DNA of 64,000 bases from Agaribacillus aureus. GTDB taxonomy: Bacteria > Bacteroidota > Bacteroidia > Cytophagales > Cyclobacteriaceae. The first letter of the stretch is position 1, and each line of letters opens with the position of its first letter. Below the pieces are notes generated by a model. The model was not told the origin of the DNA, did no database searches, and worked only from the letters and a program-made list of their open reading frames with translations. The stretch is taken from the NCBI GenBank assembly GCA_030442055.1, contig JAUJEB010000001.1, positions 2,232,001 through 2,296,000 of the forward strand, read 5' to 3'. Of the stretch, positions 28,633 through 37,505 are shown piece after piece. A program made the translations under genes and the position numbers.

Positions 28633-28994
28633 TAATTACCCACGCTTAACATGACCAGGGTGCAGGCTTTCAGCACCTCAACACCCTGATCGCTCACCAT
28701 ACTTTCAAGAACCGGATTTTCGGTACCGGGATTGAAAATAACCCTTTGGGGATTTATGGTCAGTATGTAATCATACCATTGGGGTTGATTACCCGGACCA
28801 ATGTATAAGGTAATGGTGTGAATATCAGCTATGAGCGGCTGGGTTTTTAGATCAAGTATCTTTTCACCGGCTACGGTACCGGATTTAATACCTACCGGCA
28901 CTATTTCTATCTTATTTTCCACCAGCATCTGGGCGGCAAGATAGGCATAACGCGCCGGGTTGGGCGTGGCGCCAAGAACCATGGTTTTTTTCAT
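28629..28994 (-). CDS. CoA-binding domain protein
   Basis: 121 residues from ATG 28994, preferred over a TTG at 29000. The N-terminus MKKTMVLGATPNPARYAY fits the small CoA-binding (succinyl-CoA-ligase-like) Rossmann fold, in which the loop Gly-Ala-x-Pro-x-x-x-x-x-x binds the nucleotide, and the PxxxAxE-like segment EIVPVGIKSGTVAG follows. These small single-domain proteins have no fixed biochemical role. It is convergent with the leucine-rich repeat gene (tail-to-tail overlap of 4 bp) and the nearest upstream gene on its strand ends 139 bp away. Confidence 0.85.
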   Translation of the reverse strand: MKKTMVLGATPNPARYAYLAAQMLVENKIEIVPVGIKSGTVAGEKILDLKTQPLIADIHTITLYIGPGNQPQWYDYILTINPQRVIFNPGTENPVLESMVSDQGVEVLKACTLVMLSVGNY

Positions 28995-29132
28995 CCTCAA
29001 TTAATCACATTGAATTCAGATCACTAATTAAACAAAAAAAATTTTATTTTAATTTCAGACCCTAGTGATTAATTCGTCGCCTTTCAGAACCAAATACGCG
29101 GTAACTATCCGCAGTATCTGACTTTAGAATGC

Positions 29133-30341
29133 TTACCTGGGGCGATGCTTTTTACGAGTAGGTTTGAAGACCTTGTTTCGGTATTTGTAATAAATATCTC
29201 CTATTTTAATCCATCGGCCGGCCTTAATGTTGTTTAGTCTTACGAGGTCATCTTCAATGGTATGGATTGATCCCTCGGTTTTTTGGGCAATGGTAAAATA
29301 ATCGGGTTGTAGCGCTATTTTGGTATTCAGCGTGGTGCCACAAACAATGACTTTCACCGGTTTTTTAATGCTTTTTATCATTTCCATGTCTCTGACAGGA
29401 CTTACATTATCTGCTATTAACACAATGATTTCGGCTTCCGGAAACTGTTCGCCGGCGTATTTAATAGCTTCCAAATCATTTTCCTGCAGGTCCTCATTGG
29501 CCTTTCCTTTTCTTGCCGCCTCGATCATGGTTTGCAGCACTTCACTGGTTTTAGTTGATTTTGCCGTGAACATCTGTCCTGGCTGATCCGATACCTTCAG
29601 CGCCCGGCCTGTGCTGTCACAATCATTAAAAAAAACAAATCCTTTGACGTTTTCCGTATTTCTAGGACCCGCCAGCCAGGAAAGCACCTGGGTGCCATAC
29701 TTAAACATACTGGACGTCCAGTCACAGACGATCACCACATTTTTCCAGTTGTCCAGATTTCTTTTAAAAACTTTATAGGTAGTAGAATCATCCCAAATCT
29801 TTTTGCTGAGTATATCCAGCCTAATCTTATGTTCAATAAGCAATGTCCGATAATTGGGTTCGGGCATTATCCAGCGCTGTGGAGGTTTCGCAGTCAGCTT
29901 TGACAGATAAGGCTTATCATGTTCAGCGGAAGCTGAAAGCACGCCGCCCGATTCATCCCGTGACGGGCCAGGTTTTTTTTGAGATAAGCGGGTCAAGGCA
30001 GCGCTGCGATTGGGGATACACTTAGCTGGGGCAGCTACCACAGGTGATGTTACCGTGAAATTGTTTTCGGAGATTTGTATCTCGTTTGTATTTTTTCCCG
30101 GATTTTCTACGATATGAGAAGACAGTTTCTCAGAAGTCGGCCTGGTAAAAAGTTGAAATAGCCCAAGGGAAAACGCCAGGACCAGTAAAAATAGCCCCGG
30201 ATAATTATTATCGGCGCCACCTTTTCCAGTTCGCCCGGACTTAAGTCTTTCAGCCATCTGGTCCCAATGCGCTCCCTCATAAGGCACTTCGTATCCGCTT
30301 AACTTGCGACTTATAAATTCATGTAATTTTTTATCCTGCAT
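29133..30341 (-). CDS. Membrane protein with anti-sigma-like N-terminus and vWA-like domain
   Basis: 402 residues. The first 47 are soluble (HEFISRKLSGYEV, then GAHWDQMAERL, in the manner of short cytoplasmic anti-sigma heads), followed by one helix (48-66), a low-complexity linker to about 160 and a domain at about 199-365 that looks like von Willebrand factor type A. In it VVIVCDWTSSM gives a metal-site motif D-x-T-x-S (Asp207, Thr209, Ser211) and LIADN gives the later Asp311. The C-terminal tail is very basic. Topology places the vWA part outside the cytoplasm. It overlaps the upstream ECF sigma gene by 11 bp, so I infer an anti-sigma or regulatory partner. No named family is known to me. 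Confidence 0.65.
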   Translation of the reverse strand: MQDKKLHEFISRKLSGYEVPYEGAHWDQMAERLKSGRTGKGGADNNYPGLFLLVLAFSLGLFQLFTRPTSEKLSSHIVENPGKNTNEIQISENNFTVTSPVVAAPAKCIPNRSAALTRLSQKKPGPSRDESGGVLSASAEHDKPYLSKLTAKPPQRWIMPEPNYRTLLIEHKIRLDILSKKIWDDSTTYKVFKRNLDNWKNVVIVCDWTSSMFKYGTQVLSWLAGPRNTENVKGFVFFNDCDSTGRALKVSDQPGQMFTAKSTKTSEVLQTMIEAARKGKANEDLQENDLEAIKYAGEQFPEAEIIVLIADNVSPVRDMEMIKSIKKPVKVIVCGTTLNTKIALQPDYFTIAQKTEGSIHTIEDDLVRLNNIKAGRWIKIGDIYYKYRNKVFKPTRKKHRPR

Positions 30342-30891
30342 ACCGGGTATTTTCTTTTGTTAACCTTCCTTTTAATAAAACTCTGAGTTTTCTATTGGCC
30401 ATCACCAGGTTGGATCTTGAGGTACTTTCCGCAATACCAAGTTTCTGAGAAATCTCTTTATGAGAATAGCCTTCTATTGCAAATAGATTAAATACCATTC
30501 GATAAGCCGGCGACAGGTTTTGTACCGCCTTTATAATCTCTTCCGCTGAAATTTTATCATATACACTTTCATCATCCGATATACTGTCAGCCACTTCAAT
30601 ACCATATAATTTCTGGTGCCTCATGTTTTTTCTATAGTGATCAATGGCGGTATTAACCATGATCCTTCTTATCCAGCCTTTTAATGATTTGCTTGTATCT
30701 TGTCTGTGAAGGTTATTAAAAACCTTTACGAAGCCATCGTGCATAATTTCCAAGGCATCATCTTTGTTACTGGCGTAGGTGAGGCACGCGGACATAGCAT
30801 AGCCATAAAAATGCTTATAAAACATCTCCTGGTACTTCAATTTCCCATCTCTGCATCCGGCAATGATCTGCGTTAAATCAATTTTCATCAA
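30331..30891 (-). CDS. ECF RNA polymerase sigma factor
   Basis: 186 residues with sigma region 2 (ALEIMHDGFVKVFNNL, and KGWIRRIMVNTAIDHYRK) and region 4 (LSPAYRMVFNLFAIEGYSHKEISQKLGIAESTSRSNL, here cut for description) carrying the helix-turn-helix near the end. It has no region 1 or 3, as in extracytoplasmic-function sigma factors. It recruits RNA polymerase core to a small set of promoters. The gene overlaps by 11 bp the downstream vWA-like membrane protein gene, so the two are translationally coupled. Start codons at 30891 or 30888 are both possible. No group number is assigned. Confidence 0.93.
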   Translation of the reverse strand: MMKIDLTQIIAGCRDGKLKYQEMFYKHFYGYAMSACLTYASNKDDALEIMHDGFVKVFNNLHRQDTSKSLKGWIRRIMVNTAIDHYRKNMRHQKLYGIEVADSISDDESVYDKISAEEIIKAVQNLSPAYRMVFNLFAIEGYSHKEISQKLGIAESTSRSNLVMANRKLRVLLKGRLTKENTRYAG

Positions 30892-31369
30892 ATAACAATT
30901 TCATCATCTGGTGAATTTCCATCATAGACAACCGAAAATACCTGGTTACACACGACTGAAGATTAAATCAAAGTGTTGACAGATCTACAACCTACGGCTA
31001 AAATGATCTTTATTTATAATAGAGACGATTACTTTCGCAAGAGTGCTGGCTCCACGTTGAAATTTGTTACACCTGCCGCTCAAAAAAATTTATATTTTAA
31101 TAATCTATAGATTCAAATATTGTTATTCATTGGCTATTTTTTTTGTTATATTTGTTCTATTAAAAGGTTTTAATTACCGAATTAGGGACTTGGCTTTTTT
31201 TTAATTTGTATCAAACAAATTATAAGATCCTTTAGTTAACTAATTGTTTCCGGAAGATTTGGGCTAATTGTTGTGTTCAAAACACGCTGGTTGTAGAAGG
31301 TGTTTTAGAAGCAACTAATAATTATTCTTAATCGTCTAGTAAGCACACTGTATAATAACTAACTTAAAA
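30892..31369. other. Intergenic region between divergent sigma-factor and T9SS cargo genes
   Basis: These 478 bp are AT-rich and carry no coding frame that I can support. There is an eight-base-pair inverted repeat TAATTTGT/ACAAATTA (31202-31209 and 31215-31222) and a -7-like TATATTTG at 31147-31154. A long leader for the large cargo gene, or an ECF-dependent promoter, is possible. Confidence 0.4.
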
Positions 31370-34300
31370 ATGACCTCCAAAGCCCTAGTTGTAACCGCAC
31401 TTGCACTATTTTCTCTGAGCTTTAGGGTAAATGCCCAGATAATTCCTCCGGCTCCAACTGGGTTGGCAGTTACTGCGGAGTCTGACAATGAGATATTGCT
31501 GGAATGGGAGGACAATTCAAAAAATGAAGATTTTTTTGTCATTGAGAGGTCTGTTGGTAATGAAAGCAACTTTGAAATTATCGCGATTATAGAATCAAAC
31601 AGCGATTCTTTTTCCGATCTGTTTGTAGGACCAAAAACCACTTACTATTACAGGGTCAAAGCCAGGAATTCTACCTTTTTTGGCAATTTTGATTCGGAAT
31701 ATTCCAATACTGACAGTGCTACCACGCCTGGGCCTCCAGATACTCCCGCGGATCTGGCCGCCTCCACACTGTCAAAAACTTCCATTGAAATCACCTGGAA
31801 AGAAGGGTCGGATGACACCGATCAGTACGAAATTGAAAGATCAATTGGCAACAGCGGTAATTTTACGTCGATACAAAGTGTTTCTTCTAATCAGAAAAGC
31901 TATGTTGATAAGAGCCTGAATTCAAATACCAGGTATTTTTACAGAGTACGGGCTAATAACGAATATGGGGACAGCGATTTTTCAAATGATGATTTTGACA
32001 TTACCCACCAATTCCCCCCCACGGTGGATGCCATTGCTGACCCACCCTCGATTCTGGAAGGCGCGGGAGTCCAGGTAATAAATGTGGAGGGCATCGGTGC
32101 CGGTGGCTCAGAATCTCAGTTCCTGTCAGTAACAGCCGTTTCTGATAATACAGCTTTAATACCAAATCCCTCGGTGAATTACACATCGCCCAATACCAAT
32201 GCTACTTTAAGTTTTAAGCCGGTTAATGGCACCTTTGGAGAGGCCACCATTACCGTCACCGTTGTAGATGATGGCCCCCACAACCCTCCTAACAACATTA
32301 ACAATACTTCCACCACCTTTAGTGTTACAGTTGACAGGGCCTTACCTGATTTCGTTGTACAAAACCAGTCAGCCCCTGACCTGATATGCCTTGGGCAGCC
32401 TTTTCAGGTTCAGTGTGATGTAAAAAACAGGGGACCTGTAAAGTCCCCCGAGTCTGAACTGTCTATTTATTTTTCGGCAAAGGATAAAAAAATTGATGGT
32501 TCCGATATTTTATTAAAGACGCAAACGGTGCCTGAGCTGTCCAAAAATCAGGTTGAAACCATCATTGCTGATGTAAGCCTGAACCAGGTATCGGATTTGG
32601 GTCCGTATTATATCATTTTTAAAATGGATCACAGCAATGAGGTTGCAGAGTTAAAGGAAAATAATAATGCCAAAAATACAGAGGTTAATCTTTGTCTGCC
32701 TGACCTCACCATTCAGAATCATAACCTGGATCAGCCATTGTTATCTAAGGGTCAGCATTTCAATGTAAGCTTCGACCTGGTAAATTTAGGTGACGTCGGC
32801 GCTTCCAATCATCAGGTTAAATACTATCTGACACAAAACGCCACAGCCTTCACAGAAGAAGAATCTATTGGTGCAACCAGTGTTTCCTCTATTGGAGCGG
32901 CAGAGACCCGGTCTTTTGATGTGAACCTTTCTATTCCTCCGTCCACTGAAGAAGGAAATTACTTTCTGGTGATTAAGGCTGATGGAGGAAATGAAATATT
33001 GGAAAAAGATGAAAATAATAATGTGCAGGTAGCTGATATTACTATTGAAAATTTACCGGATTTGAATATCGCTACTTCGGAAATCAACCCTTCACTGGTA
33101 GCTTTTGGCCAAACAGTTTTAATCAATACTACTATTGTCAATGATGGCGTAGAGCCAGCCGGAGCCAATTTCATGAAATTCTACCTGTCCTCCGACAGCT
33201 TAATCAGCAAAAGTGATCTGGCATTCGAAACCGAGGTTGAAATTCCTGAATTAGGCGTGGCAGAAAAACTGGACTTCGAAAATTTACTGGAAATTCCCGA
33301 AGAGTTTGAGGAGGGGACCTACTATGTCATTGCCAGAGTAGACGATGGGCGTATCATCAAAGAAAATAATGAGCAGAATAACATAGTTGCCCATGAGCTA
33401 TTAATATTATCGGATATTCCACCGGTTATTCAAGATACAACTTTTCCCGAATACAGGGTTGAGGGTCTGGACAATACCATTATTAAAATTAAAGCTGAAG
33501 ACGATGTTGAAATCTCCAGGGTCAATTTTAATTACAAGGGGATCAGAAGCACCGTATGGGACTCAACCTCTGTAAATCTGGAGGGTGATTTCTACCAGGT
33601 GTCCATCCCGGGCGCCATATTTGATGAGTTAGGTCTGGAATATTACTTTGAAGTTTTCGACGATGTAGGTCTGAAAGCAGTCAGTGACACTGGATTTACC
33701 TATATCGAATACCAGGACAACGGATTGCCATTTAATGACTTGAGCTTTGGAAAGGACGAGACGGCTTACAGCATGATATCCATCCCGCTCGACTTATCGC
33801 AAAAAGATATCAATGCCATCTTTGAAGATGATTTGGGACCCTATGACAAAACACAGTGGCGCTTATTGACCTATGATAACGGTGAATATATTGAATACCA
33901 GGAAGGTTTGAAGGAAATCGAGATTGGCCGCGGTTACTGGCTGATTATTAAGGATCAGATAGAGCTTGATACCGGAGAGGGACGCACCGTCAAAGCCAAT
34001 CAATCTGAACTGTATGAAATCACTTTAACCAAGGGATGGAATCAAATTGGCAACCCCTATAATTTTGATTTCAAATGGTCGGATGTATTATCGGCCAATG
34101 GCTTCCCGTCCGGCATTAGCGGAGATATTAAGATATTTGAAGGCGGCTTTAAATCGACAGATATCCTTAAAAGCTTCCAGGGAGGATTTGTTCAGTCCAA
34201 TACCAATATTACCCTGAAGATCCCTATCGACAAGGAAGAAGTAATTACCTCCGGAAGAATAGCCGGAAGCAGAAAGGACATTTCGAAAGAATGGTACGTC

Positions 34301-35029
34301 AGTCTCGCGGTTGGCAACGGCCTTTTGAAACATGAGATCAATGGTTTTGGTATGAACGAAAATGCTTTGGAAGGTATAGATCCGTTTGATGAAACCAACT
34401 TACCTGATATCGGTTTCCTGTCCAGCCTAGCTGTCAAATTCAATAATAAATATTTGACCGACCAGCAAATTGCCAAAGATATCGTACCTCTAAAAAACCA
34501 GCATGTATGGAACCTGGAGATCGAAAACGAATCGGCCGAACAATATGTGTACTTATCCTGGGATATCTCTGATCTGGCCGAATCCGAGGAAAATTTGGTG
34601 CTTTATAATCCTAAAAACGGTTTGCAGGTAAATATGCGTGGTCAATCTGGCATTTGGATCGATAGCGGAGATGCCGGTGCATTAAAAATAATATATGGGG
34701 ATGACGATTTCATTGAAAACTCTCTCCACACCTCATCGGTAGTACTGGGAGGAGGATACCCAAATCCTTTCCGCACTGCTACCAAAATACCGTTGGTACT
34801 TCCCAAGTCTGCAATTCCCTATGAAGTTTATTTACAGGTCTATAACAGTCTTGGTCAAAATGTCAAAACCCTCATGAAAGGTAACTATGAAGCCGGACTG
34901 TACGAAGTTGAGTGGGATGGCCTTAGTGACGCTGGAAACAAAGTGAAGCCTGGCATTTATTTTTACCAGTTGAAAGTAGAAAACGATCACCGACATCAAT
35001 CATTTTCGGGCAGATTGGTGTTTGAATAA
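31370..35029 (+). CDS. Large T9SS cargo with FnIII and CARDB domains
   Basis: 1219 residues. Signal peptide ends near NAQ (residues 21-23). Order of parts: two fibronectin type III domains (about 25-118 and 120-210), a cadherin-like domain beginning PPTVDAIADPP (about 217-320), three CARDB domains starting LPDFVVQN (325), LPDLTIQN (443) and LPDLNIAT (562), a further beta domain (681 onwards), a 200-residue central module, and a C-terminal T9SS type A sorting domain from about 1126 (GGYPNPFR, then GLYEVEWDG, and PGIYFYQL). It should be exported to the cell surface or medium by the type IX system. The domains suggest binding or scaffolding rather than catalysis. It is single-gene and follows a 478-bp AT-rich region. 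Confidence 0.9.
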   Translation: MTSKALVVTALALFSLSFRVNAQIIPPAPTGLAVTAESDNEILLEWEDNSKNEDFFVIERSVGNESNFEIIAIIESNSDSFSDLFVGPKTTYYYRVKARNSTFFGNFDSEYSNTDSATTPGPPDTPADLAASTLSKTSIEITWKEGSDDTDQYEIERSIGNSGNFTSIQSVSSNQKSYVDKSLNSNTRYFYRVRANNEYGDSDFSNDDFDITHQFPPTVDAIADPPSILEGAGVQVINVEGIGAGGSESQFLSVTAVSDNTALIPNPSVNYTSPNTNATLSFKPVNGTFGEATITVTVVDDGPHNPPNNINNTSTTFSVTVDRALPDFVVQNQSAPDLICLGQPFQVQCDVKNRGPVKSPESELSIYFSAKDKKIDGSDILLKTQTVPELSKNQVETIIADVSLNQVSDLGPYYIIFKMDHSNEVAELKENNNAKNTEVNLCLPDLTIQNHNLDQPLLSKGQHFNVSFDLVNLGDVGASNHQVKYYLTQNATAFTEEESIGATSVSSIGAAETRSFDVNLSIPPSTEEGNYFLVIKADGGNEILEKDENNNVQVADITIENLPDLNIATSEINPSLVAFGQTVLINTTIVNDGVEPAGANFMKFYLSSDSLISKSDLAFETEVEIPELGVAEKLDFENLLEIPEEFEEGTYYVIARVDDGRIIKENNEQNNIVAHELLILSDIPPVIQDTTFPEYRVEGLDNTIIKIKAEDDVEISRVNFNYKGIRSTVWDSTSVNLEGDFYQVSIPGAIFDELGLEYYFEVFDDVGLKAVSDTGFTYIEYQDNGLPFNDLSFGKDETAYSMISIPLDLSQKDINAIFEDDLGPYDKTQWRLLTYDNGEYIEYQEGLKEIEIGRGYWLIIKDQIELDTGEGRTVKANQSELYEITLTKGWNQIGNPYNFDFKWSDVLSANGFPSGISGDIKIFEGGFKSTDILKSFQGGFVQSNTNITLKIPIDKEEVITSGRIAGSRKDISKEWYVSLAVGNGLLKHEINGFGMNENALEGIDPFDETNLPDIGFLSSLAVKFNNKYLTDQQIAKDIVPLKNQHVWNLEIENESAEQYVYLSWDISDLAESEENLVLYNPKNGLQVNMRGQSGIWIDSGDAGALKIIYGDDDFIENSLHTSSVVLGGGYPNPFRTATKIPLVLPKSAIPYEVYLQVYNSLGQNVKTLMKGNYEAGLYEVEWDGLSDAGNKVKPGIYFYQLKVENDHRHQSFSGRLVFE

Positions 35030-35379
35030 TCTCTGTGTGACACTTAAATTCCCTTTCTGAATTAGCACACTGACGTCAATATCCTGAAACACTGGGAATT
35101 TTGTTGTGCTCAAGTGTATCATAGCCAACATCCATTTTGCCGCACCCATGGCTATCCGGCTTATCCTAATTCCCGCTTTTTGATTCCGACAACTACGAAG
35201 CCGGTTTAATAAGGTTTTATTGTTCAACTTCAGGCAATAATTGTCCGAAAACGAACTGTTTTTTGTTCCTTAAAATTCCATATACAATTTTAAGCACCTG
35301 ATTTTCAATTAATTAAAATAATTGGCACGTGGGTTGACCCATGGATGTCAAGGTCAATTACTCAAAATAAAACTAAAAA
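35030..35379. other. Intergenic region between T9SS cargo and small secreted protein
   Basis: 350 bp without a supported gene. I see AT-rich stretches and a CACTTAA/TCAAGTG-like pair near the start but no clear terminator. A promoter for the small secreted protein must lie in the last third. Confidence 0.35.
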
Positions 35380-35736
35380 ATGAAAACTATAAAAAACCAA
35401 TTATTCGGAAAATTTATTGCCACAATGATGGCGATGATTATGTTATTTGGAACTACCAATTTGTGGGCAGCTAATGGCAAAGAGCCTGGTAAAAAGCAAA
35501 CCAAAGCTGAAAAAGAAGCTATTGAGAGCGTGAAAGAGGCATTTAAACTTGATTATGAACTTCCGGGTGATGAATTGAAAAGTTACAAAGTCTATGACGC
35601 TCAGGATAATTTGATACACGAAGTCAGTGTTAATACCAAACTGGAAAATCAGGACAAAAAACTGATTAAGTATTTACTGGTTGCTGACTTTGTCATGGAG
35701 TATGGCAATACAAAGTACTACAGGATAAACTCGTAA
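35380..35736 (+). CDS. Small secreted protein of unknown function
   Basis: 118 residues with a strong signal peptide (MKTIKNQLFGKFIATMMAM onwards, cleaved near NLWA, residue 31). The mature part is about 88 residues, beginning with a Lys/Glu-rich segment and continuing with a Tyr- and Lys-rich beta-like portion (SYKVYDAQDNLIHEV). No domain is recognised. It is monocistronic and ends 28 bp before a good bidirectional terminator, convergent with marR. Its small size and exported nature suggest a periplasmic or surface accessory protein. Confidence 0.75.
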   Translation: MKTIKNQLFGKFIATMMAMIMLFGTTNLWAANGKEPGKKQTKAEKEAIESVKEAFKLDYELPGDELKSYKVYDAQDNLIHEVSVNTKLENQDKKLIKYLLVADFVMEYGNTKYYRINS

Positions 35737-35761
35737 TTATAAATGGGATCCAAATCCGTGG

Positions 35762-35787
35762 AAAGGGCCTTAAAGGCCCTTTTTTTA
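35762..35787. terminator. Rho-independent terminator, probably bidirectional
   Basis: AAAGGGCC and GGCCCTTT (eight base pairs) surround the loop TTAAA and are followed by a T-run on the plus strand and preceded by A-rich sequence. It serves the small secreted protein gene and may serve marR on the other strand. Confidence 0.8.
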
Positions 35788-36240
35788 TTGGGCCCTCCTT
35801 ATTTTGTCCAAAAGGACATTCAGCGTTTCAGCTTCTTCTATACTGATCTCTCTGAAAGACTTTTCCCAATCATCCATCTTTTCATCCAGGGTAGATAGCA
35901 ACTTAAGTGCCTTGTCGGTAATTAACACATCAACAGCCCTCCTGTCGGCTTTAGAAGGCTTTCTGGTGACCAATCCCTTTTTCTCCAATCGGTCAACAAT
36001 TCTGGAAGCATTGGACATTCTGTCCAGCATTCTGTCAATGATTAAGTTGATTGTGGCTGCCTTGCCCTTCTGGCCTCGTAATATTCTCAATACATTATAC
36101 TGTGAAACGGTTAGGTTATGGGGTCTTAATATTTCCATCTCTTTGCCAACCAGCCAGTTATTCGTAAACATCAGGTTGACAATCATCTTGTTATATTCAC
36201 TTTTGAATTTTTCCTGTTTTATCTCATTTTCTAAAGCCAT
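35785..36240 (-). CDS. MarR-family transcriptional regulator
   Basis: 151 residues with the winged helix-turn-helix of MarR proteins: the helices around residues 35-75 (LTVSQYNVLRIL, then TINLIIDRMLDRMSNASRIVDRLEKKGLV) and a basic wing KADRRAVDVLIT (about 99-110). It should bind as a dimer to a palindromic operator and respond to a small ligand. The gene is on its own, convergent with the secreted protein and divergent from the ECF sigma gene, with 194 bp between them; regulation of that sigma gene or itself is possible but unproven. Confidence 0.92.
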   Translation of the reverse strand: MALENEIKQEKFKSEYNKMIVNLMFTNNWLVGKEMEILRPHNLTVSQYNVLRILRGQKGKAATINLIIDRMLDRMSNASRIVDRLEKKGLVTRKPSKADRRAVDVLITDKALKLLSTLDEKMDDWEKSFREISIEEAETLNVLLDKIRRAQ

Positions 36241-36434
36241 AATTTTCAGCAGTTAACCTACCATTGATTGCAATATAAAATTTATTTGTTTTTATCTGAT
36301 ATTCAAGCTTTTCCCAAAAATTACACGGACAGAAATGATGGAGAATTGCCATAAATAATCAAAAAATTATTAATTACTTGCCAACGGATTAAACCATTGG
36401 CTACTTCTTCAGTCTATTTAGAAATTTCTTTTTA

Positions 36435-36974
36435 GTGGAAGATAAAGAGATATTAACAAAATTTAAAAATCCTGAAAGCAAAAATTATGCTTTCAATCTT
36501 TTGGTAAGAAAATACCAGGAAAAAATCTATTGGCTGATTCGTAAGATGGTCATTGATCATGATGATGCCGATGACCTGGTGCAGGAGGTATTCATAAAGG
36601 TTTGGAAAAATCTTGATAAATTTAAGGAAGCCTCGCAATTGTATACATGGATTTACAGGATTGCTACCAATGAGTGTCTGACATTTCTAAATAAAAAAAG
36701 GAAGCGATTCTTTCTGTCGATTGTGGATGTCGAAAAGGAGCTGGTTGATAAGATCAACAATTCTCCGATGCTGGATGGAGAGGAGATACAAAAACAATTG
36801 CAAAAGGCGCTCCTGAAACTGCCCGACAAACAAAGACTTGTTTTTAATATGAAATATTATGAGGAAATGAAATATGAACAAATTGCCGCTATAACCGGAA
36901 CAAGCATCGGTAGTTTAAAAGCTAGTTATCATCATGCAGTAAAAAAAATCGAAGAAATATTAGCTGATGATTAA
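36435..36974 (+). CDS. ECF RNA polymerase sigma factor
   Basis: 179 residues beginning at GTG 36435. Region 2 has DDADDLVQEVFIKVWKNLDKF and YTWIYRIATNECLTFLNKKR; region 4 has LPDKQRLVFNMKYYEEMKYEQIAAITGTSIGSLKA in the form of a helix-turn-helix, here described only by its key parts. It is the first gene of an operon with an anti-sigma-like protein (30 bp), a Spy-like protein (24 bp) and perhaps an outer-membrane protein (121 bp). Regulation by its own promoter is likely but the site is not visible. Confidence 0.93.
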   Translation: MEDKEILTKFKNPESKNYAFNLLVRKYQEKIYWLIRKMVIDHDDADDLVQEVFIKVWKNLDKFKEASQLYTWIYRIATNECLTFLNKKRKRFFLSIVDVEKELVDKINNSPMLDGEEIQKQLQKALLKLPDKQRLVFNMKYYEEMKYEQIAAITGTSIGSLKASYHHAVKKIEEILADD

Positions 36975-37004
36975 ACCTTCACCTTTAATTTATATCTAAG
37001 AAGC

Positions 37005-37481
37005 ATGAGCGACTCAAAAAGCCATAGAGATCAAAAAAAATTCAGTCTCGACCAACTGGAAAAAAAACATATTTACCAGGTACCTGATAAATACTTTGAC
37101 AATCTACCTGGTATTATCCAGTCAAGGGTTACATCGAAGACACCTTTTTTCAAGACCAATTCCTTCAGGTTAGGCATTAGATATGCATTTCCGGTGGCGT
37201 GTCTTTTGGTAATAGGTATCTATTTTGGTTTCTTCGGCAATCAGAACAAGCCTCCACAAAGTGTTGAATCACTGATAGCCGAGGTTAGCTATGACGACCT
37301 GGTCGCTTACCTGAAAGACAGTGATATCAGTACTGACGATATCATTGCCAGTATCGAAGATCAGAACTTATTAATAGACTTTGATCGGCAGGAAGTAGAT
37401 CCTTTTCAGGATTTTGATCTGGAAGGTGAAAACATCGATGAGCTAATGGATGAATTAGACATAAATGAGGATATTTTTTAA
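37005..37481 (+). CDS. Putative anti-sigma factor with one membrane helix
   Basis: 158 residues: a basic, soluble N-terminus of about 58 residues (DQLEKKHIYQVPDKYFDNLP), one membrane helix (about 60-74, ending in IGIYFGF), and a strongly acidic periplasmic tail from about 85, ending DELDINEDIF. The pattern of a small soluble head, one helix and a periplasmic part matches Bacteroidota anti-sigma proteins encoded behind ECF sigma genes. It lacks the zinc HxxxCxxC motif of ZAS-type anti-sigma factors. The very acidic tail is notable and could sense cations or basic peptides. The function is inferred from position. Confidence 0.7.
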   Translation: MSDSKSHRDQKKFSLDQLEKKHIYQVPDKYFDNLPGIIQSRVTSKTPFFKTNSFRLGIRYAFPVACLLVIGIYFGFFGNQNKPPQSVESLIAEVSYDDLVAYLKDSDISTDDIIASIEDQNLLIDFDRQEVDPFQDFDLEGENIDELMDELDINEDIF

Positions 37482-37505
37482 TAGGAATTTTAAAACTTTA
37501 GATAA

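Noticed and set aside
35804-36256. Plus-strand open frame of 150 codons
   Set aside because: It is antisense to the marR gene, whose winged helix is clear.
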